Positions 44,335 to 53,356 of a stretch of 64,000 nucleotides of DNA are shown one piece after another (position 1 is the first letter of the stretch; each line of letters opens with the position of its first letter). A program made the translations under genes and the position numbers. The DNA comes from Chloroflexi bacterium CFX4 (GTDB lineage: Bacteria > Chloroflexota > Anaerolineae > Aggregatilineales > UBA2796), in assembly GCA_021404685.1 (NCBI GenBank), contig QWHC01000004.1:162697-226696 (forward strand), written 5' to 3'. A model generated the notes under the pieces. The model had not been told where the DNA came from. It saw only the letters and a list, made by a program, of their open reading frames with translations, and searched no databases.

Positions 44335-46293
44335 CTAGGGATAGGCTAAAATAAGCACCGTATTCGCCGCCGTGCTGACGATCAGATGCTTCCCATCCGC
44401 ACGCCAGTCCACCGCACGCACCGCGCTGCCATCCGTCACCATCTTCCCGACTGGCTGATAGGCGTCTGTGTCCCAGATAATGACTTGCCCATCCGCCGAA
44501 GCAGATGCCAACAGCGTCCCGTTTGTTTGCCAAGATAGGGCGTATACCCAATCGGTGTGTCCAGCGAGAGTAGCCAGCAGCGCTCCAGAGGCAGCGTCCC
44601 AGAGCTGCACACCATAGTCTAGCGCGCCCGACGAAGGCGCCGTAGGCGTTTGGCTGGGTTGCGGGATGCCGCCGCCCGTGGCGACCTGTTTGCCGTCGGC
44701 GCGCCAGCTCAGGGCGGTGATCCGCTGGCGGCTTGGCAATTTAACCTCTGGACTGCTGCCGGTGATGTCGAAAATTAGGGCAAAATCAAGCCCTGCCGCG
44801 CTTAAAATCTTGGTGCTGTCGGGACTCCAAGCCAAGGTGCCGCCAAGTGTATTGGTAAAAACCTGAGGCTTGCCCTGTAAATCCGCCGACCACACCAACA
44901 TGGCGCCGGCAATCGGCACAGCGATATAGCGCCCATCAGGACTCCACTGCGCTGTGAAAATGCCGATCTGCATCGTCTCTGCGCGCCCTGCTTCCTTGCA
45001 GGTTGTGGCGTCCCACAGGCGCACCATCTGGTCATCCCGATCCAACCTGCCCGCGCCACTGACAAGATTTCTGCCATCAGGGCTCCAACTCACGTCGTTG
45101 ACTGAACTGCGATGTCCTTCCAACACACAGCGCAACCTGCCGCTTGGAAAATCCCACAAGCGAATTCGATAATCGGCGGTGCCGCTGGCGCCGTGGGCAG
45201 TCGCAATGCGCGCCCCGTCCGCGCTCCATGCCACAGCATTCGCGGCAGTCATGAACTCGGCAAAGCGCGCCAAGGGCTTTGCGGTTAGGCTATCCCAGAT
45301 CACCACCATGCCCGGCGTATTCATCAGCAGGCGTTGGCTATCACGGTGCCAAGTGACGTTAGCCACTGCTGCATCATTGCCTGAGGGCAGCCCAAAATTG
45401 CGTAGCGGCTTCAAGGTTTGGGCGTCCCACAGCCAGATGGTCTCCTGATCATCCATGGCGGCAAGCGTTGTGCCGTCCGCGCTCCAATCGAGCGACCTCA
45501 GCCATTTGCCGAGCGGGATGTTGCTCTCTGCCTCGGCGTCCAAGGCGCCGTTGTCCACATTGAAAACATACAGCTTATTGACCAACGTATCGGTTGGCGC
45601 CAGTGCCACCTGTGTGCGGTTGGCATTCCATGCAATGCGGAGGAAGTTTTCGATCAGCGGGCTTCGCAGCGCCTGCGGCACTTGCAGTGCCACCGATTCG
45701 CTTTCGGTGCTGGCATCCCACTGCTTAAGCGTGCCGCTTGCATCCAAACTGAGCAAACACGGCTGGGTACACGGCGCCCGCCACGCCAAACTGAGAATAT
45801 CTGTGGGCGCGGTGCGTGGCGTCAGGCGAAAAGTGCGCCCTGTTTGCGGCAGCCATGTCCAGATGCGGTTGGATGCATCGGACAAGGCAATCACCGTATC
45901 GTCGGCATTCCAGGCTGCTGTTTTCATGCCGCCGCGATCCAGGGAGATTGCCGTTCCATCGCGCACCGTCCACACCACCGTCTCGGTGGCACTGAGGGTT
46001 AGGATGAACTGTCCGTTGTTGCTCCAAAAGAATGCATCTATAGGCTTTGGAACGAGCTGTACGGGCGGCTGATCCCACGCCGAATAGACCCATAAGCCGC
46101 TGCTGCTGGAGACGGCAAAAGCATCGCCAATCGGGCTCCATGCACTGTCCTGTGCTTGTCCATAGCCAAGTTGCAACACGGGCTTTAACCGAACAGCGGA
46201 TTGTGCTTCTGCTTTGGGTACGCTCCATATAGCAAGCATCAATAGGCAGCCAACAAGCCACACCACGCCAGATTGGGAAGCTTTGTTTTTCAT
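44335..46293 (-). CDS. Secreted WD40-repeat protein
   Basis: A 652-residue protein with a signal peptide (VVWLVGCLLMLAIWSV, cleavage near AEA) and WD40-like repeats over the rest. I count about 12-13 units with W-S-P-D-G or W-(R/S)-A-D-G turns and closing W-D (for example SWSPDGRNLVSGAG and LWDAATCK). That would make two seven-bladed propellers or one large one. It is a protein-binding scaffold outside the cell. A Pro/Ser insert lies between blades (PQPSQTPTAPSSG). It lies 26 bases downstream of the WXG100 fusion gene and is probably co-transcribed. Confidence 0.82.
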   Translation of the reverse strand: MKNKASQSGVVWLVGCLLMLAIWSVPKAEAQSAVRLKPVLQLGYGQAQDSAWSPIGDAFAVSSSSGLWVYSAWDQPPVQLVPKPIDAFFWSNNGQFILTLSATETVVWTVRDGTAISLDRGGMKTAAWNADDTVIALSDASNRIWTWLPQTGRTFRLTPRTAPTDILSLAWRAPCTQPCLLSLDASGTLKQWDASTESESVALQVPQALRSPLIENFLRIAWNANRTQVALAPTDTLVNKLYVFNVDNGALDAEAESNIPLGKWLRSLDWSADGTTLAAMDDQETIWLWDAQTLKPLRNFGLPSGNDAAVANVTWHRDSQRLLMNTPGMVVIWDSLTAKPLARFAEFMTAANAVAWSADGARIATAHGASGTADYRIRLWDFPSGRLRCVLEGHRSSVNDVSWSPDGRNLVSGAGRLDRDDQMVRLWDATTCKEAGRAETMQIGIFTAQWSPDGRYIAVPIAGAMLVWSADLQGKPQVFTNTLGGTLAWSPDSTKILSAAGLDFALIFDITGSSPEVKLPSRQRITALSWRADGKQVATGGGIPQPSQTPTAPSSGALDYGVQLWDAASGALLATLAGHTDWVYALSWQTNGTLLASASADGQVIIWDTDAYQPVGKMVTDGSAVRAVDWRADGKHLIVSTAANTVLILAYP

Positions 46294-46319
46294 CAGCAGA
46301 TCATGACCTCTCAGGTGTT

Positions 46320-47783
46320 TTAAGCGGCTGGCGTAGCCGTCGGTGTTGGTGTTTGGGTGGGCGTTACGGGCAACGCAGGGATGGGGACGGTGACCATGAC
46401 CACCGTTCCGTTGGCTGATGGCACAGTTTCAGTATAGGGTCTCGGATAGCCTGCTGGCGTCTCACCACCGGAATCAACAGCCCACGGAGTTAATGAAACG
46501 TTAGTCCCGTAATAGGCTTGTGCCTCTTGCTGGGTTGGGAAAAATGGCTGCGTTGGCGGCGGACTGTAATTTGCCACGTTCGGACCCCAACCAACAACCA
46601 TCGAGACGTGATTGGTCGAAGCTGCTGTGAGCGTTGTTCCTGTATAGCTGAAAACCAGCGTGCCTGGCGCAATGTTGGATTCCCAACCTGTCTCACCAGG
46701 CGTAACACGCGTTGTGCCGTGTACATTAATCAAGGCATTGTAGAGAGGCGTGACGCCACGAAACGCATCGGTGCCTTGAAAGAAATTTTCAATGCCATCG
46801 TGGGTTTGCTCTTCGGGCGAGTAAGAGTCGGAGTTGCGGTAGTAATCCAAGACACGACCAGGCCCCCAAAGTTGATCACTACCAGGGGGTACAACACCTG
46901 GAATGGATGTAACATTAGGAAGGGGTATAACCGGAAACCCAGACATAAATAACCCGACTGAGACAAACATAGCACAGTTGCCGCCATCTACTTCGACACC
47001 ATCAAGCGCACCTGTCAAATTTGACAAATAAGGATTGCTTTTCCCATAATAAGCAAATCCCGTCCCGTTCTCGAAAGCCAGATAATTAGTGCCTTGGGCG
47101 TTGGCAAACGCAATCGTATAGAGCGCTGCTAACGCGCCAGCATTGCCTTGTTGTGCGCTGGCAATCAAAGCATCTACCGAAGTGCGATCAATACGCCCCT
47201 CAGCAATGGCTTGCTCTAAACCGTTGGCGACGTTAAGTGCGTTGTTGATATTAACGTAAGGAACGCCTTCTGAATTTAGACGCGTATTTCGATAATCGTA
47301 GGTTAAAAGGGATTGCAGAACAGGATAATACACGCTATCTTGCCCAGATATTGGCGTTGGTTCTGGTGTAGGCGTAACTGTTCCAATCTGCATGATAGCG
47401 GGTTTTGCGAACCCATTTGAAACAAGCAAATATTCGTGTTCAGCCGCCGAGGCGCCTCCATCTGCTTCGATGTCGGTTAATTCGCCCATAAAGAGCCTTG
47501 CCGCCTGTTCTTCGTAGTCTTTGAAAGTATCATGCGTTCTGATTATTTCGTCGCTGACGAGTTGAAGCGCATTTTCCAATCTGTGCAGTGCCGGAAAGAT
47601 GAGTTCTTTCATCTCCGCAAAAAAGCGCTCAGCGGCACGCCCCTGCCAGCCACCCGCATAGAGCTTATTGTAATGGTCTTCAAGTTGGTAGGTAAGTGCT
47701 GCTGTGGTATCGGTATAGCGTGCGAATGTTTTGGAGGTGTTTTTGAGGAAGTCGTAATCAGCTTGGATTACTTTTGAAGGCAT
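46320..47783 (-). CDS. WXG100-domain protein fused to a cysteine amidase/peptidase-like domain
   Basis: A 487-residue protein without signal peptide. Residues 1-100 form a helical hairpin with the turn GGWQGRAAERF (W46-x-G48), the mark of WXG100 proteins exported by type VII secretion. A linker with TPTPEPTP follows. The C-terminal domain has Cys270 in GGNCAMFVSVG and His392 in NHVSMVVGW. The spacing and context match papain-fold amidases (Amidase_6/NlpC-P60-like), where Cys and His are catalytic. The tail is Thr/Pro-rich (TPTQTPTPTATPAA). It looks like a secreted effector or wall hydrolase. GC is low in parts of this gene (24 of 60 in the line at 47281). Confidence 0.75.
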   Translation of the reverse strand: MPSKVIQADYDFLKNTSKTFARYTDTTAALTYQLEDHYNKLYAGGWQGRAAERFFAEMKELIFPALHRLENALQLVSDEIIRTHDTFKDYEEQAARLFMGELTDIEADGGASAAEHEYLLVSNGFAKPAIMQIGTVTPTPEPTPISGQDSVYYPVLQSLLTYDYRNTRLNSEGVPYVNINNALNVANGLEQAIAEGRIDRTSVDALIASAQQGNAGALAALYTIAFANAQGTNYLAFENGTGFAYYGKSNPYLSNLTGALDGVEVDGGNCAMFVSVGLFMSGFPVIPLPNVTSIPGVVPPGSDQLWGPGRVLDYYRNSDSYSPEEQTHDGIENFFQGTDAFRGVTPLYNALINVHGTTRVTPGETGWESNIAPGTLVFSYTGTTLTAASTNHVSMVVGWGPNVANYSPPPTQPFFPTQQEAQAYYGTNVSLTPWAVDSGGETPAGYPRPYTETVPSANGTVVMVTVPIPALPVTPTQTPTPTATPAA

Positions 47784-47996
47784 TCTACCGTCCTCCCTTT
47801 CTGAAAATATGGCACGCTGATCATTCTAACAACACGCCGTTTTTTAACGCAATAGAACGCCTATTTCGTTTGAGAGCCGAATTGTGTTGGGCTTGCTCTG
47901 CCCCTTAAAAGCACGCCCTACACCCTTACCCCAAAAATCGAGTACAATAGTGCGTGCAGCATACGCATAATCCGCAAATGCATAAGGACAAGTGCA

Positions 47997-48848
47997 GTGG
48001 CAACCAACACCCGCTGGACGAGCTTCGATCTGATCTTTTTCGACTGCGATAGCACCCTCTCTGCCATTGAAGGCGTAGATGAATTGGCGCGCATGAAGGG
48101 CAAGGATTTGCGCGTCGGCTTGCTCACCCAAAAGGCAATGGATGGCGACCTTGACCTTGCCGAAGTCTATGGCAAGCGCCTACAGGCAATTCGCCCAACC
48201 CGCGCCCAACTGGCTGCCATAGAGCAGCTTTACTGGGATACCCTTGTGCCAGATGCACAAGCAGTCATTGCCGCGCTGCTCTATCTGGGCAAGCGCGTGT
48301 TCATCATCAGCGGCGGCTTGGCGGCGCCCGTGCGCGGACTCGGCGCAAGGCTTGGCATTCCGCCGCAGCAAGTGCGCGCCGTCGAGCTAGAATTTAATGA
48401 GCTGAGCGGCGCCTGGTGGAAGTATTACGATCAAGCGGCGGTTGGCGGTGCCGCTTACCTTGCCTATGAACACGGTCCCCTGACGATCTCTGCCGGCAAG
48501 CCTGATATTGTGCGCGACCTCTCCCGCGGCATGTGGGGACGCAAATTGTTCATTGGCGATGGTGTGAGCGATATGCACACGCGCCCAGTTGTTGATCTGT
48601 TCGTTGGCTTTGGCGGTGTGGCGCGCCGTGAAAAGGTCGAACGCGGCGCGGAAGCCTTTGTCGTCGCCAATAGCCTTGCGCCCATTCTGCCAATGGCAAT
48701 TGGCGAGGCAGGCGCGGCAGCTTTGCACGGCACGCCTCATGCCGACGTGCTGGCGCGTGGTTTGGCGCTCTGCCGCGATCCTGAGGCAGTCAAACTCAGC
48801 GAACCACTGCGTCATGCATTTAATGGCACTTTCACAGTGAGCAGCTAA
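47997..48848 (+). CDS. HAD-family phosphatase, SerB-like
   Basis: A 283-residue enzyme starting at a GTG with AAGGA eight bases upstream. HAD motifs are complete: FFDCDST (nucleophile Asp16 and acid Asp18), ISGG (motif II) and GDGVSD (motif IV). The EGVDELARMKG phrase resembles the phosphoserine phosphatase cap. It may dephosphorylate phosphoserine, which would fit the SerA gene elsewhere in the window, but other substrates are possible. The C-terminus is longer than in SerB. The stop overlaps the start of the Hsp70-like gene by one base (TAATG). Confidence 0.75.
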   Translation: MATNTRWTSFDLIFFDCDSTLSAIEGVDELARMKGKDLRVGLLTQKAMDGDLDLAEVYGKRLQAIRPTRAQLAAIEQLYWDTLVPDAQAVIAALLYLGKRVFIISGGLAAPVRGLGARLGIPPQQVRAVELEFNELSGAWWKYYDQAAVGGAAYLAYEHGPLTISAGKPDIVRDLSRGMWGRKLFIGDGVSDMHTRPVVDLFVGFGGVARREKVERGAEAFVVANSLAPILPMAIGEAGAAALHGTPHADVLARGLALCRDPEAVKLSEPLRHAFNGTFTVSS

Positions 48849-50449
48849 TGGGCTACACACTCGCGCTCGATTTTGGGACGACCAACTCTGCTTTGGCGGT
48901 ATGGAATACGGCAGCAGGGCGTGCCGATCTGCTGGCTTTGCCCGCGCTCAGTCTAGATCACGCTGCCCTGCCGCCGCTGATCCCATCCCTGCTTTATGTG
49001 CGGCAGGGCGCGCCGCCTGATCTTGTCATTGGGCAGGCTGTGCGCGCCGCAGGCTTGGATAAGAGCCGTGATCGGCGGTTGTTCCGCAACTTTAAGCGCG
49101 GCGTCGTGACGCTGCCCGTACCACCGCCGCGCCTGCTGGATGAAACCGCCTGGGGCGACCGTCAAGCAGGGCGTGCTTTCCTAGGCGCGCTCCGCGATGC
49201 GCTGCCGTTTTCCGCTGCTGAGGTTGATCACTTGGTGATCACCGCGCCCATTGCCGCCTTTGACCACTATCTAGATTGGCTGCGCGACGCGCTAGAGTCG
49301 CTCGGTTTCCCTTCAGAGCGCGTCCGTGTTGTGGATGAATCCACAGCCGCGGCGCTCGGCTATGCGGTGCGTTCGCCGGGTGCGCCGCTCTTGGTGGTGG
49401 ATTTCGGCGGCGGCACGCTCGATCTGTCGCTCGTTCAGCTTCCGCAGCGCCGTGAGCGCGTTGGCGGCTTGCTAAACGTGTTGCGGCGCGGCGAGACGGC
49501 GAATTACACCGCCCGCGTGATTGCCAAAGGCGGCAGGCTGCTTGGCGGCAGCGATATTGATCAGTGGCTGATGCAGGCAGTGCTGGGGCTTGCCAACCTT
49601 GACGCTGCAACACTCGGTGAGGACATGCCCGCATTGCTCACCGCTTGCGAGACGGCAAAAATCGCGCTCTCCACAACGGAGCAGACCACCATCGCCTTCA
49701 CGGTAGGCGACACAGCCTATCACGTGCCGATCACACGCGCCATGTTCGAGAGCATCCTTGATCAGCACGGCTTCTTTAGCACGCTGCGCCACCTGATTGA
49801 CAAGGTGATGCACGAGGCAGGGCGCGAAGGCATTTTCACCGAAGACATTCGGCATGTGCTGCTCGTTGGCGGCACTGCCCTGATTCCATCGGTGCGGCGC
49901 GCCTTGCACCAGTACTTCCGCAAGGCAGAACTCTATGCTGATAAGCCGTTCACGGCTGTGGTGGAAGGCGCGCTGGAGGCAGCACAGGGCATCAGCCTTG
50001 AAGATTTTCTGGTGAACAGCTACGGCTTGCGCCACCTTGATCCACAGACAGGCGCACACGCCTACGAAGAAATCATCCCGATGGGCAGCCGCTATCCTTC
50101 CACCAGACCCTATGAGGTGCTGCTTGGCGCTGCCCACGATGGACAGACTGAACTTGAGTTTGTGATCGGCATGATTGACGCTGAATCGGCTGCGATGGTC
50201 GAGATCGGCTATGAGGACGGGCGCGCTGTGTTCCTTGCACGCGCTGATGCCGAAACCAACCGCGTGATCGCCTTGAACGAATTTGCGCCACCAATTTGCG
50301 TGCCGCTTGATCCGCCGGCAACGCTTGGCGAAGACCGCATTCGTGCCGCCTTTCGTGTAGACAGCGAAAAACGCCTGCGCGTGACCGTGACCGACCTTAA
50401 GACGCACCGCACGCTTTTGCAAGACATGGTTGTTGTTGCGCTGCGCTGA
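48848..50449 (+). CDS. Hsp70/DnaK-like ATPase with short C-terminus
   Basis: A 533-residue protein. The actin-type ATPase domain has phosphate 1 DFGTTNSALAVW (8-19), connect 1 VVDESTAAALGYAV, phosphate 2 LLVVDFGGGTLDLSLV and the adenosine motif HVLLVGGTALIPSVRR. The rest (about 160 residues after the ATPase) is a shortened beta-domain without the helical lid of DnaK. Such proteins are often specialised chaperones or regulators. No J-domain or GrpE gene is near. It is coupled to the HAD gene and followed by a HEAT-repeat gene. Confidence 0.85.
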   Translation: MGYTLALDFGTTNSALAVWNTAAGRADLLALPALSLDHAALPPLIPSLLYVRQGAPPDLVIGQAVRAAGLDKSRDRRLFRNFKRGVVTLPVPPPRLLDETAWGDRQAGRAFLGALRDALPFSAAEVDHLVITAPIAAFDHYLDWLRDALESLGFPSERVRVVDESTAAALGYAVRSPGAPLLVVDFGGGTLDLSLVQLPQRRERVGGLLNVLRRGETANYTARVIAKGGRLLGGSDIDQWLMQAVLGLANLDAATLGEDMPALLTACETAKIALSTTEQTTIAFTVGDTAYHVPITRAMFESILDQHGFFSTLRHLIDKVMHEAGREGIFTEDIRHVLLVGGTALIPSVRRALHQYFRKAELYADKPFTAVVEGALEAAQGISLEDFLVNSYGLRHLDPQTGAHAYEEIIPMGSRYPSTRPYEVLLGAAHDGQTELEFVIGMIDAESAAMVEIGYEDGRAVFLARADAETNRVIALNEFAPPICVPLDPPATLGEDRIRAAFRVDSEKRLRVTVTDLKTHRTLLQDMVVVALR

Positions 50450-50471
50450 GCTGCGCCTTTGGAGATGCTTT

Positions 50472-51683
50472 ATGGGCAATAGACCCGATCAGATCAGTGG
50501 GCGTGAGCCGCGCCTTTCCGCCAAGCACAGCACCTATGGCGCACGCCGCCTTTCGCTGCGCGGCTTGGCAACGCTGCTGCACGCCTTGCCGCCGGAACAG
50601 ATTTCCCTAGAAGTGGCGGAGGCAGCGCTCCGCAGCGAAGATTTTTATGTGCGTTATCACGCCGCGCAGATGCTTGGCAAACGCGCTGACCGTGACGCAC
50701 GGCTGATCATGGGTGCGGTGCTGGCGGATGGCGAAGCGCCATCGCGTGCCAGCGTTGCCCGACATTTGGGCGCTTTCTCGTGGTTCAGCGCTGAGCCACT
50801 GCTGCGGCAAGCACTCGCCGATCCTGATCTGCGCGTGCGCGAAGGTGCCGTTTATGCCTTGTGTGACATGCGCAATCTTCAGGCGTTTCGGCTGTTAGCG
50901 GAGACGTTGGACACTGCGCCCGACCTGCTGCGTGCGGCGGCTGCCTACGGCTTGCGCGATTGTCAGGATTCCGCCGCTGTGCCTGCCCTTGCGGCTGCCC
51001 TGCGCGCTACCGATCCGGATGTGCGCTCGGCAACACTCGAAGCCCTTGGCGCCAACGGCACCGCCGACGCTGTGCCACTGGTGCGCGGCGCATTGAACGA
51101 TCCTGATCCCGAAGTGCAGTATGCTGCGGCGCTCACCTTGCTAGAGCTGATCGGTGAAAATGGCTTGGCAGAGCTGGCTGCTGCCATTCGTGCAGCGCAG
51201 GGTGCGGCGCGTGCCGCGCTGCTGCGTGGTCTGTTCCATGCCACCAATTATCTGGGCATTGAGATCGCCGAAGATGACGCCAGCGGCGCCCTCTTGGACG
51301 CTGTTGAAGAATCGCTTCATAGCGCTGCGCCTGAAGTGCGGCGCGCTGCGGTGTGGCTGGCGGCATGGGTGCGGCATCCACGCGCAGAGGCATTGCTCGA
51401 AACTGCCTACTATGGTGAGCCTGATCCTGAGGTGAAGGCGCACGCGCTGCATGTCGCCGTCAACCTGATGGTTGAGCAGAGCGAGGCTTTCCTGAGCGAC
51501 GGCTTGGCGAGCGATCTGATCGAAGTGCGCGAAGTGGCAACACACATCGTCAACAATCGCAGCAGCGGCACAGTGGCGCGCTATGATAAAGACGACAAAG
51601 CGCGGCACGGCTTGGCGCTGCCACACATGGGCGATGATGATTGGTCGGATGTGGATATACACTTCACGCCGCTGGATGGCTGA
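50472..51683 (+). CDS. HEAT-repeat protein
   Basis: The ATG at 50472 has GGAG seven bases upstream and gives 403 residues. From residue 35 on it is a run of about 30-residue helical repeats: LRSEDFYVRYHAAQMLG, LADPDLRVREGAVYALCD, LNDPDPEVQYAAALTLLE and so on, about 10 units. These are PBS-lyase/HEAT-type scaffold repeats. They bind other proteins. It lies 22 bases after the Hsp70-like gene, which suggests that it works with that chaperone. The last 40 residues are acidic and may be disordered. Confidence 0.82.
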   Translation: MGNRPDQISGREPRLSAKHSTYGARRLSLRGLATLLHALPPEQISLEVAEAALRSEDFYVRYHAAQMLGKRADRDARLIMGAVLADGEAPSRASVARHLGAFSWFSAEPLLRQALADPDLRVREGAVYALCDMRNLQAFRLLAETLDTAPDLLRAAAAYGLRDCQDSAAVPALAAALRATDPDVRSATLEALGANGTADAVPLVRGALNDPDPEVQYAAALTLLELIGENGLAELAAAIRAAQGAARAALLRGLFHATNYLGIEIAEDDASGALLDAVEESLHSAAPEVRRAAVWLAAWVRHPRAEALLETAYYGEPDPEVKAHALHVAVNLMVEQSEAFLSDGLASDLIEVREVATHIVNNRSSGTVARYDKDDKARHGLALPHMGDDDWSDVDIHFTPLDG

Positions 51684-51686
51684 GCC

Positions 51687-52496
51687 GTGCCGCGCATCAG
51701 CAGCTCTGCCAACGCCACCATCAAGGCGTACCGTGCGTTGCGCCAGCGCAAAGAACGTGCCGAAAGTGGGCTGTTCCTTGTCGAAGGCATTCGCCTTGTG
51801 GCAGAGGCAGTTCAGCTCCGCGCACCGCTAGAGGCGCTCATCTACGCACCCGATCTGCTCACCAGTCCCTTTGGGCAGCAGGTTGTGGAAGAAGCGCGAA
51901 CAGGCGGCATCCGCACCCTTGAGGTGACCGCCGAAGTGTTCGAGAGCCTTGCCGCGAAAGAAAATCCGACAGGGCTGGCGGCAGTGGTGCGTCAACGCTG
52001 GCTGCCGCTGCCTGAAGTGACCTTCTCGGCAAACAAGCTGTGTTGGGTTGCCCTTGACGCACCGCAAGACCCAGGCAACATCGGCACAATCATGCGGACG
52101 TGCGATGCTGTTGGCGCGGAAGGCGTCATTTTGCTGGGCAAAGCCGCTGATCCGTATGATCCAAGCTGCGTGCGCGCCAGCATGGGCGCGATCTTTTCGC
52201 TGAAGGTGGTGCGCGCCACACACAGCGATTTCTTGGCATGGGCTGCCACGTCGGCGGCGCGGCTGGTTGGCACTTCCGGCGCCGCCAGCACGGATTACGA
52301 GGCAGCCGAGTACACCAAACCACTCATTTTGCTGATGGGCAGCGAACGCGAAGGCTTGCCTGCTGCGCTTCAGGCTGCCTGCCACAGCCTTGTGCGCTTG
52401 CCGATGCTTGGGCGTGGCGATTCGCTCAATCTGGCGGTTGCCTGTGGCGTTATGCTCTACACCATCCTCAGGGCGCAACACACCAGCAACCTTTAG
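51687..52496 (+). CDS. SpoU/TrmH-family RNA 2'-O-methyltransferase
   Basis: A 269-residue protein starting at a GTG three bases after the HEAT stop. An N-terminal substrate-binding domain (RQRKERAESGLFLVEGIRLV) is followed by the SPOUT motifs NIGTIMRTCDAVGAEGVIL, LLMGSEREGLP and LPMLGRGDSLNLAVA, which form the SAM-binding knot. Enzymes of this group (RlmB, TsnR) methylate ribose in 23S rRNA. The exact site cannot be told. Confidence 0.9.
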   Translation: MPRISSSANATIKAYRALRQRKERAESGLFLVEGIRLVAEAVQLRAPLEALIYAPDLLTSPFGQQVVEEARTGGIRTLEVTAEVFESLAAKENPTGLAAVVRQRWLPLPEVTFSANKLCWVALDAPQDPGNIGTIMRTCDAVGAEGVILLGKAADPYDPSCVRASMGAIFSLKVVRATHSDFLAWAATSAARLVGTSGAASTDYEAAEYTKPLILLMGSEREGLPAALQAACHSLVRLPMLGRGDSLNLAVACGVMLYTILRAQHTSNL

Positions 52497-52558
52497 CGTA
52501 TTGAAGCGCACAAGGCTATGATATATCCCATCGTTGCAATGTAAAGTGTGGAGATGCC

Positions 52559-52957
52559 GTGAGCAATCAGAGTTACGAGGCAGCCCGCAAGGCTGCCGAA
52601 AAGCGCATTAAGAACCGTGTGGAATTTTATCAGCACATTGCTGCCTATGTCGTCATCAATATGATGCTTGCGCTTGCCTTCCGCGATCAATGGTGGATTA
52701 TCTTTCCGATTTTTGGGTGGGGACTGGGCGTTATTATTCACGGACTAGAGGTCTTTCTGGATGATCCGCTGCGCCGTGAGCGCGCCATTGAGCGCGAGAT
52801 GCGAAAGCTAGGCTTTACTGCGACCGACATTGAGGCGGAAAAGCCAAAGCGCGGCGAGCGTGTGGCGCTCTCTGAGGATGGTGAGTTGATCTATGAGGAA
52901 GATGACGACGATCCCGAGGAAGAAGAAGCACCGCGCCGTAGGCGGCAGCGCAGCTAG
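52559..52957 (+). CDS. 2TM-domain membrane protein, first copy
   Basis: A 132-residue protein from a GTG with GGAG just upstream. It opens with an amphipathic stretch (AARKAAEKRIKNRVEFYQHI), then two transmembrane helices (about 27-43 and 47-64) and a charged C-terminal tail ending in acid runs and RRRRQRS. This fits the 2TM family (PF13239-like). The phrase LDDPLRRERAIEREM is shared with the next gene. The family function is unknown. Confidence 0.75.
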   Translation: MSNQSYEAARKAAEKRIKNRVEFYQHIAAYVVINMMLALAFRDQWWIIFPIFGWGLGVIIHGLEVFLDDPLRRERAIEREMRKLGFTATDIEAEKPKRGERVALSEDGELIYEEDDDDPEEEEAPRRRRQRS

Positions 52958-52969
52958 GAGCAGCACCTG

Positions 52970-53356
52970 ATGAGTAGACTAGACTATGAGGAGGTTCGCC
53001 GTGCGGCTGAAAAGCGCGTCAAGAAGCGCACGGAATTTTACCAGCACCTTATTGCCTATGTGGGCGTTAACCTGATCCTGATAATTGCCTCAAGCGGTGG
53101 TGCGCTGCCTGTTGCTTTCTTTTGGGGCATTGGGTTGGCTTTCCACGCTGCTGATGTTTTTCTGGATGATCCGCTGCGCCGTGAACGCGCCATTCGGCGT
53201 GAGATGGAAAAGCTGGGCTACACAGCCGCCGATCTTGAGGCGGAAAAGCCAAAGCGTGATCGTGTGGCGCTCTCTGAGGATGGCGAGTTGATCTACGAAG
53301 ATGAAGACAACTTCGACGAGGAAGAAGTGCCACGCCGCAAACGGCAGCGCGACTAA
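52970..53356 (+). CDS. 2TM-domain membrane protein, second copy
   Basis: A 128-residue paralogue of the gene 12 bases upstream, with the same order: amphipathic start, two helices, LDDPLRRERAIRREM, a VALSEDGELIYED acidic tail and a basic end. Tandem duplication is clear. The second helix pair has diverged most. Its end overlaps the end of the convergent SRPBCC gene by 4 bases. Confidence 0.75.
   Translation: MSRLDYEEVRRAAEKRVKKRTEFYQHLIAYVGVNLILIIASSGGALPVAFFWGIGLAFHAADVFLDDPLRRERAIRREMEKLGYTAADLEAEKPKRDRVALSEDGELIYEDEDNFDEEEVPRRKRQRD

Noticed and set aside
46320-47783. A complete type VII secretion locus
   Set aside because: Only one WXG100-like gene is visible; no EccC/EssC, EccD or mycosin-like gene lies in the window.
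49472-50479. Open frame of 335 codons on the minus strand
   Set aside because: It is antisense to the Hsp70-like gene, rich in His, Cys and Arg, and shows no family likeness.
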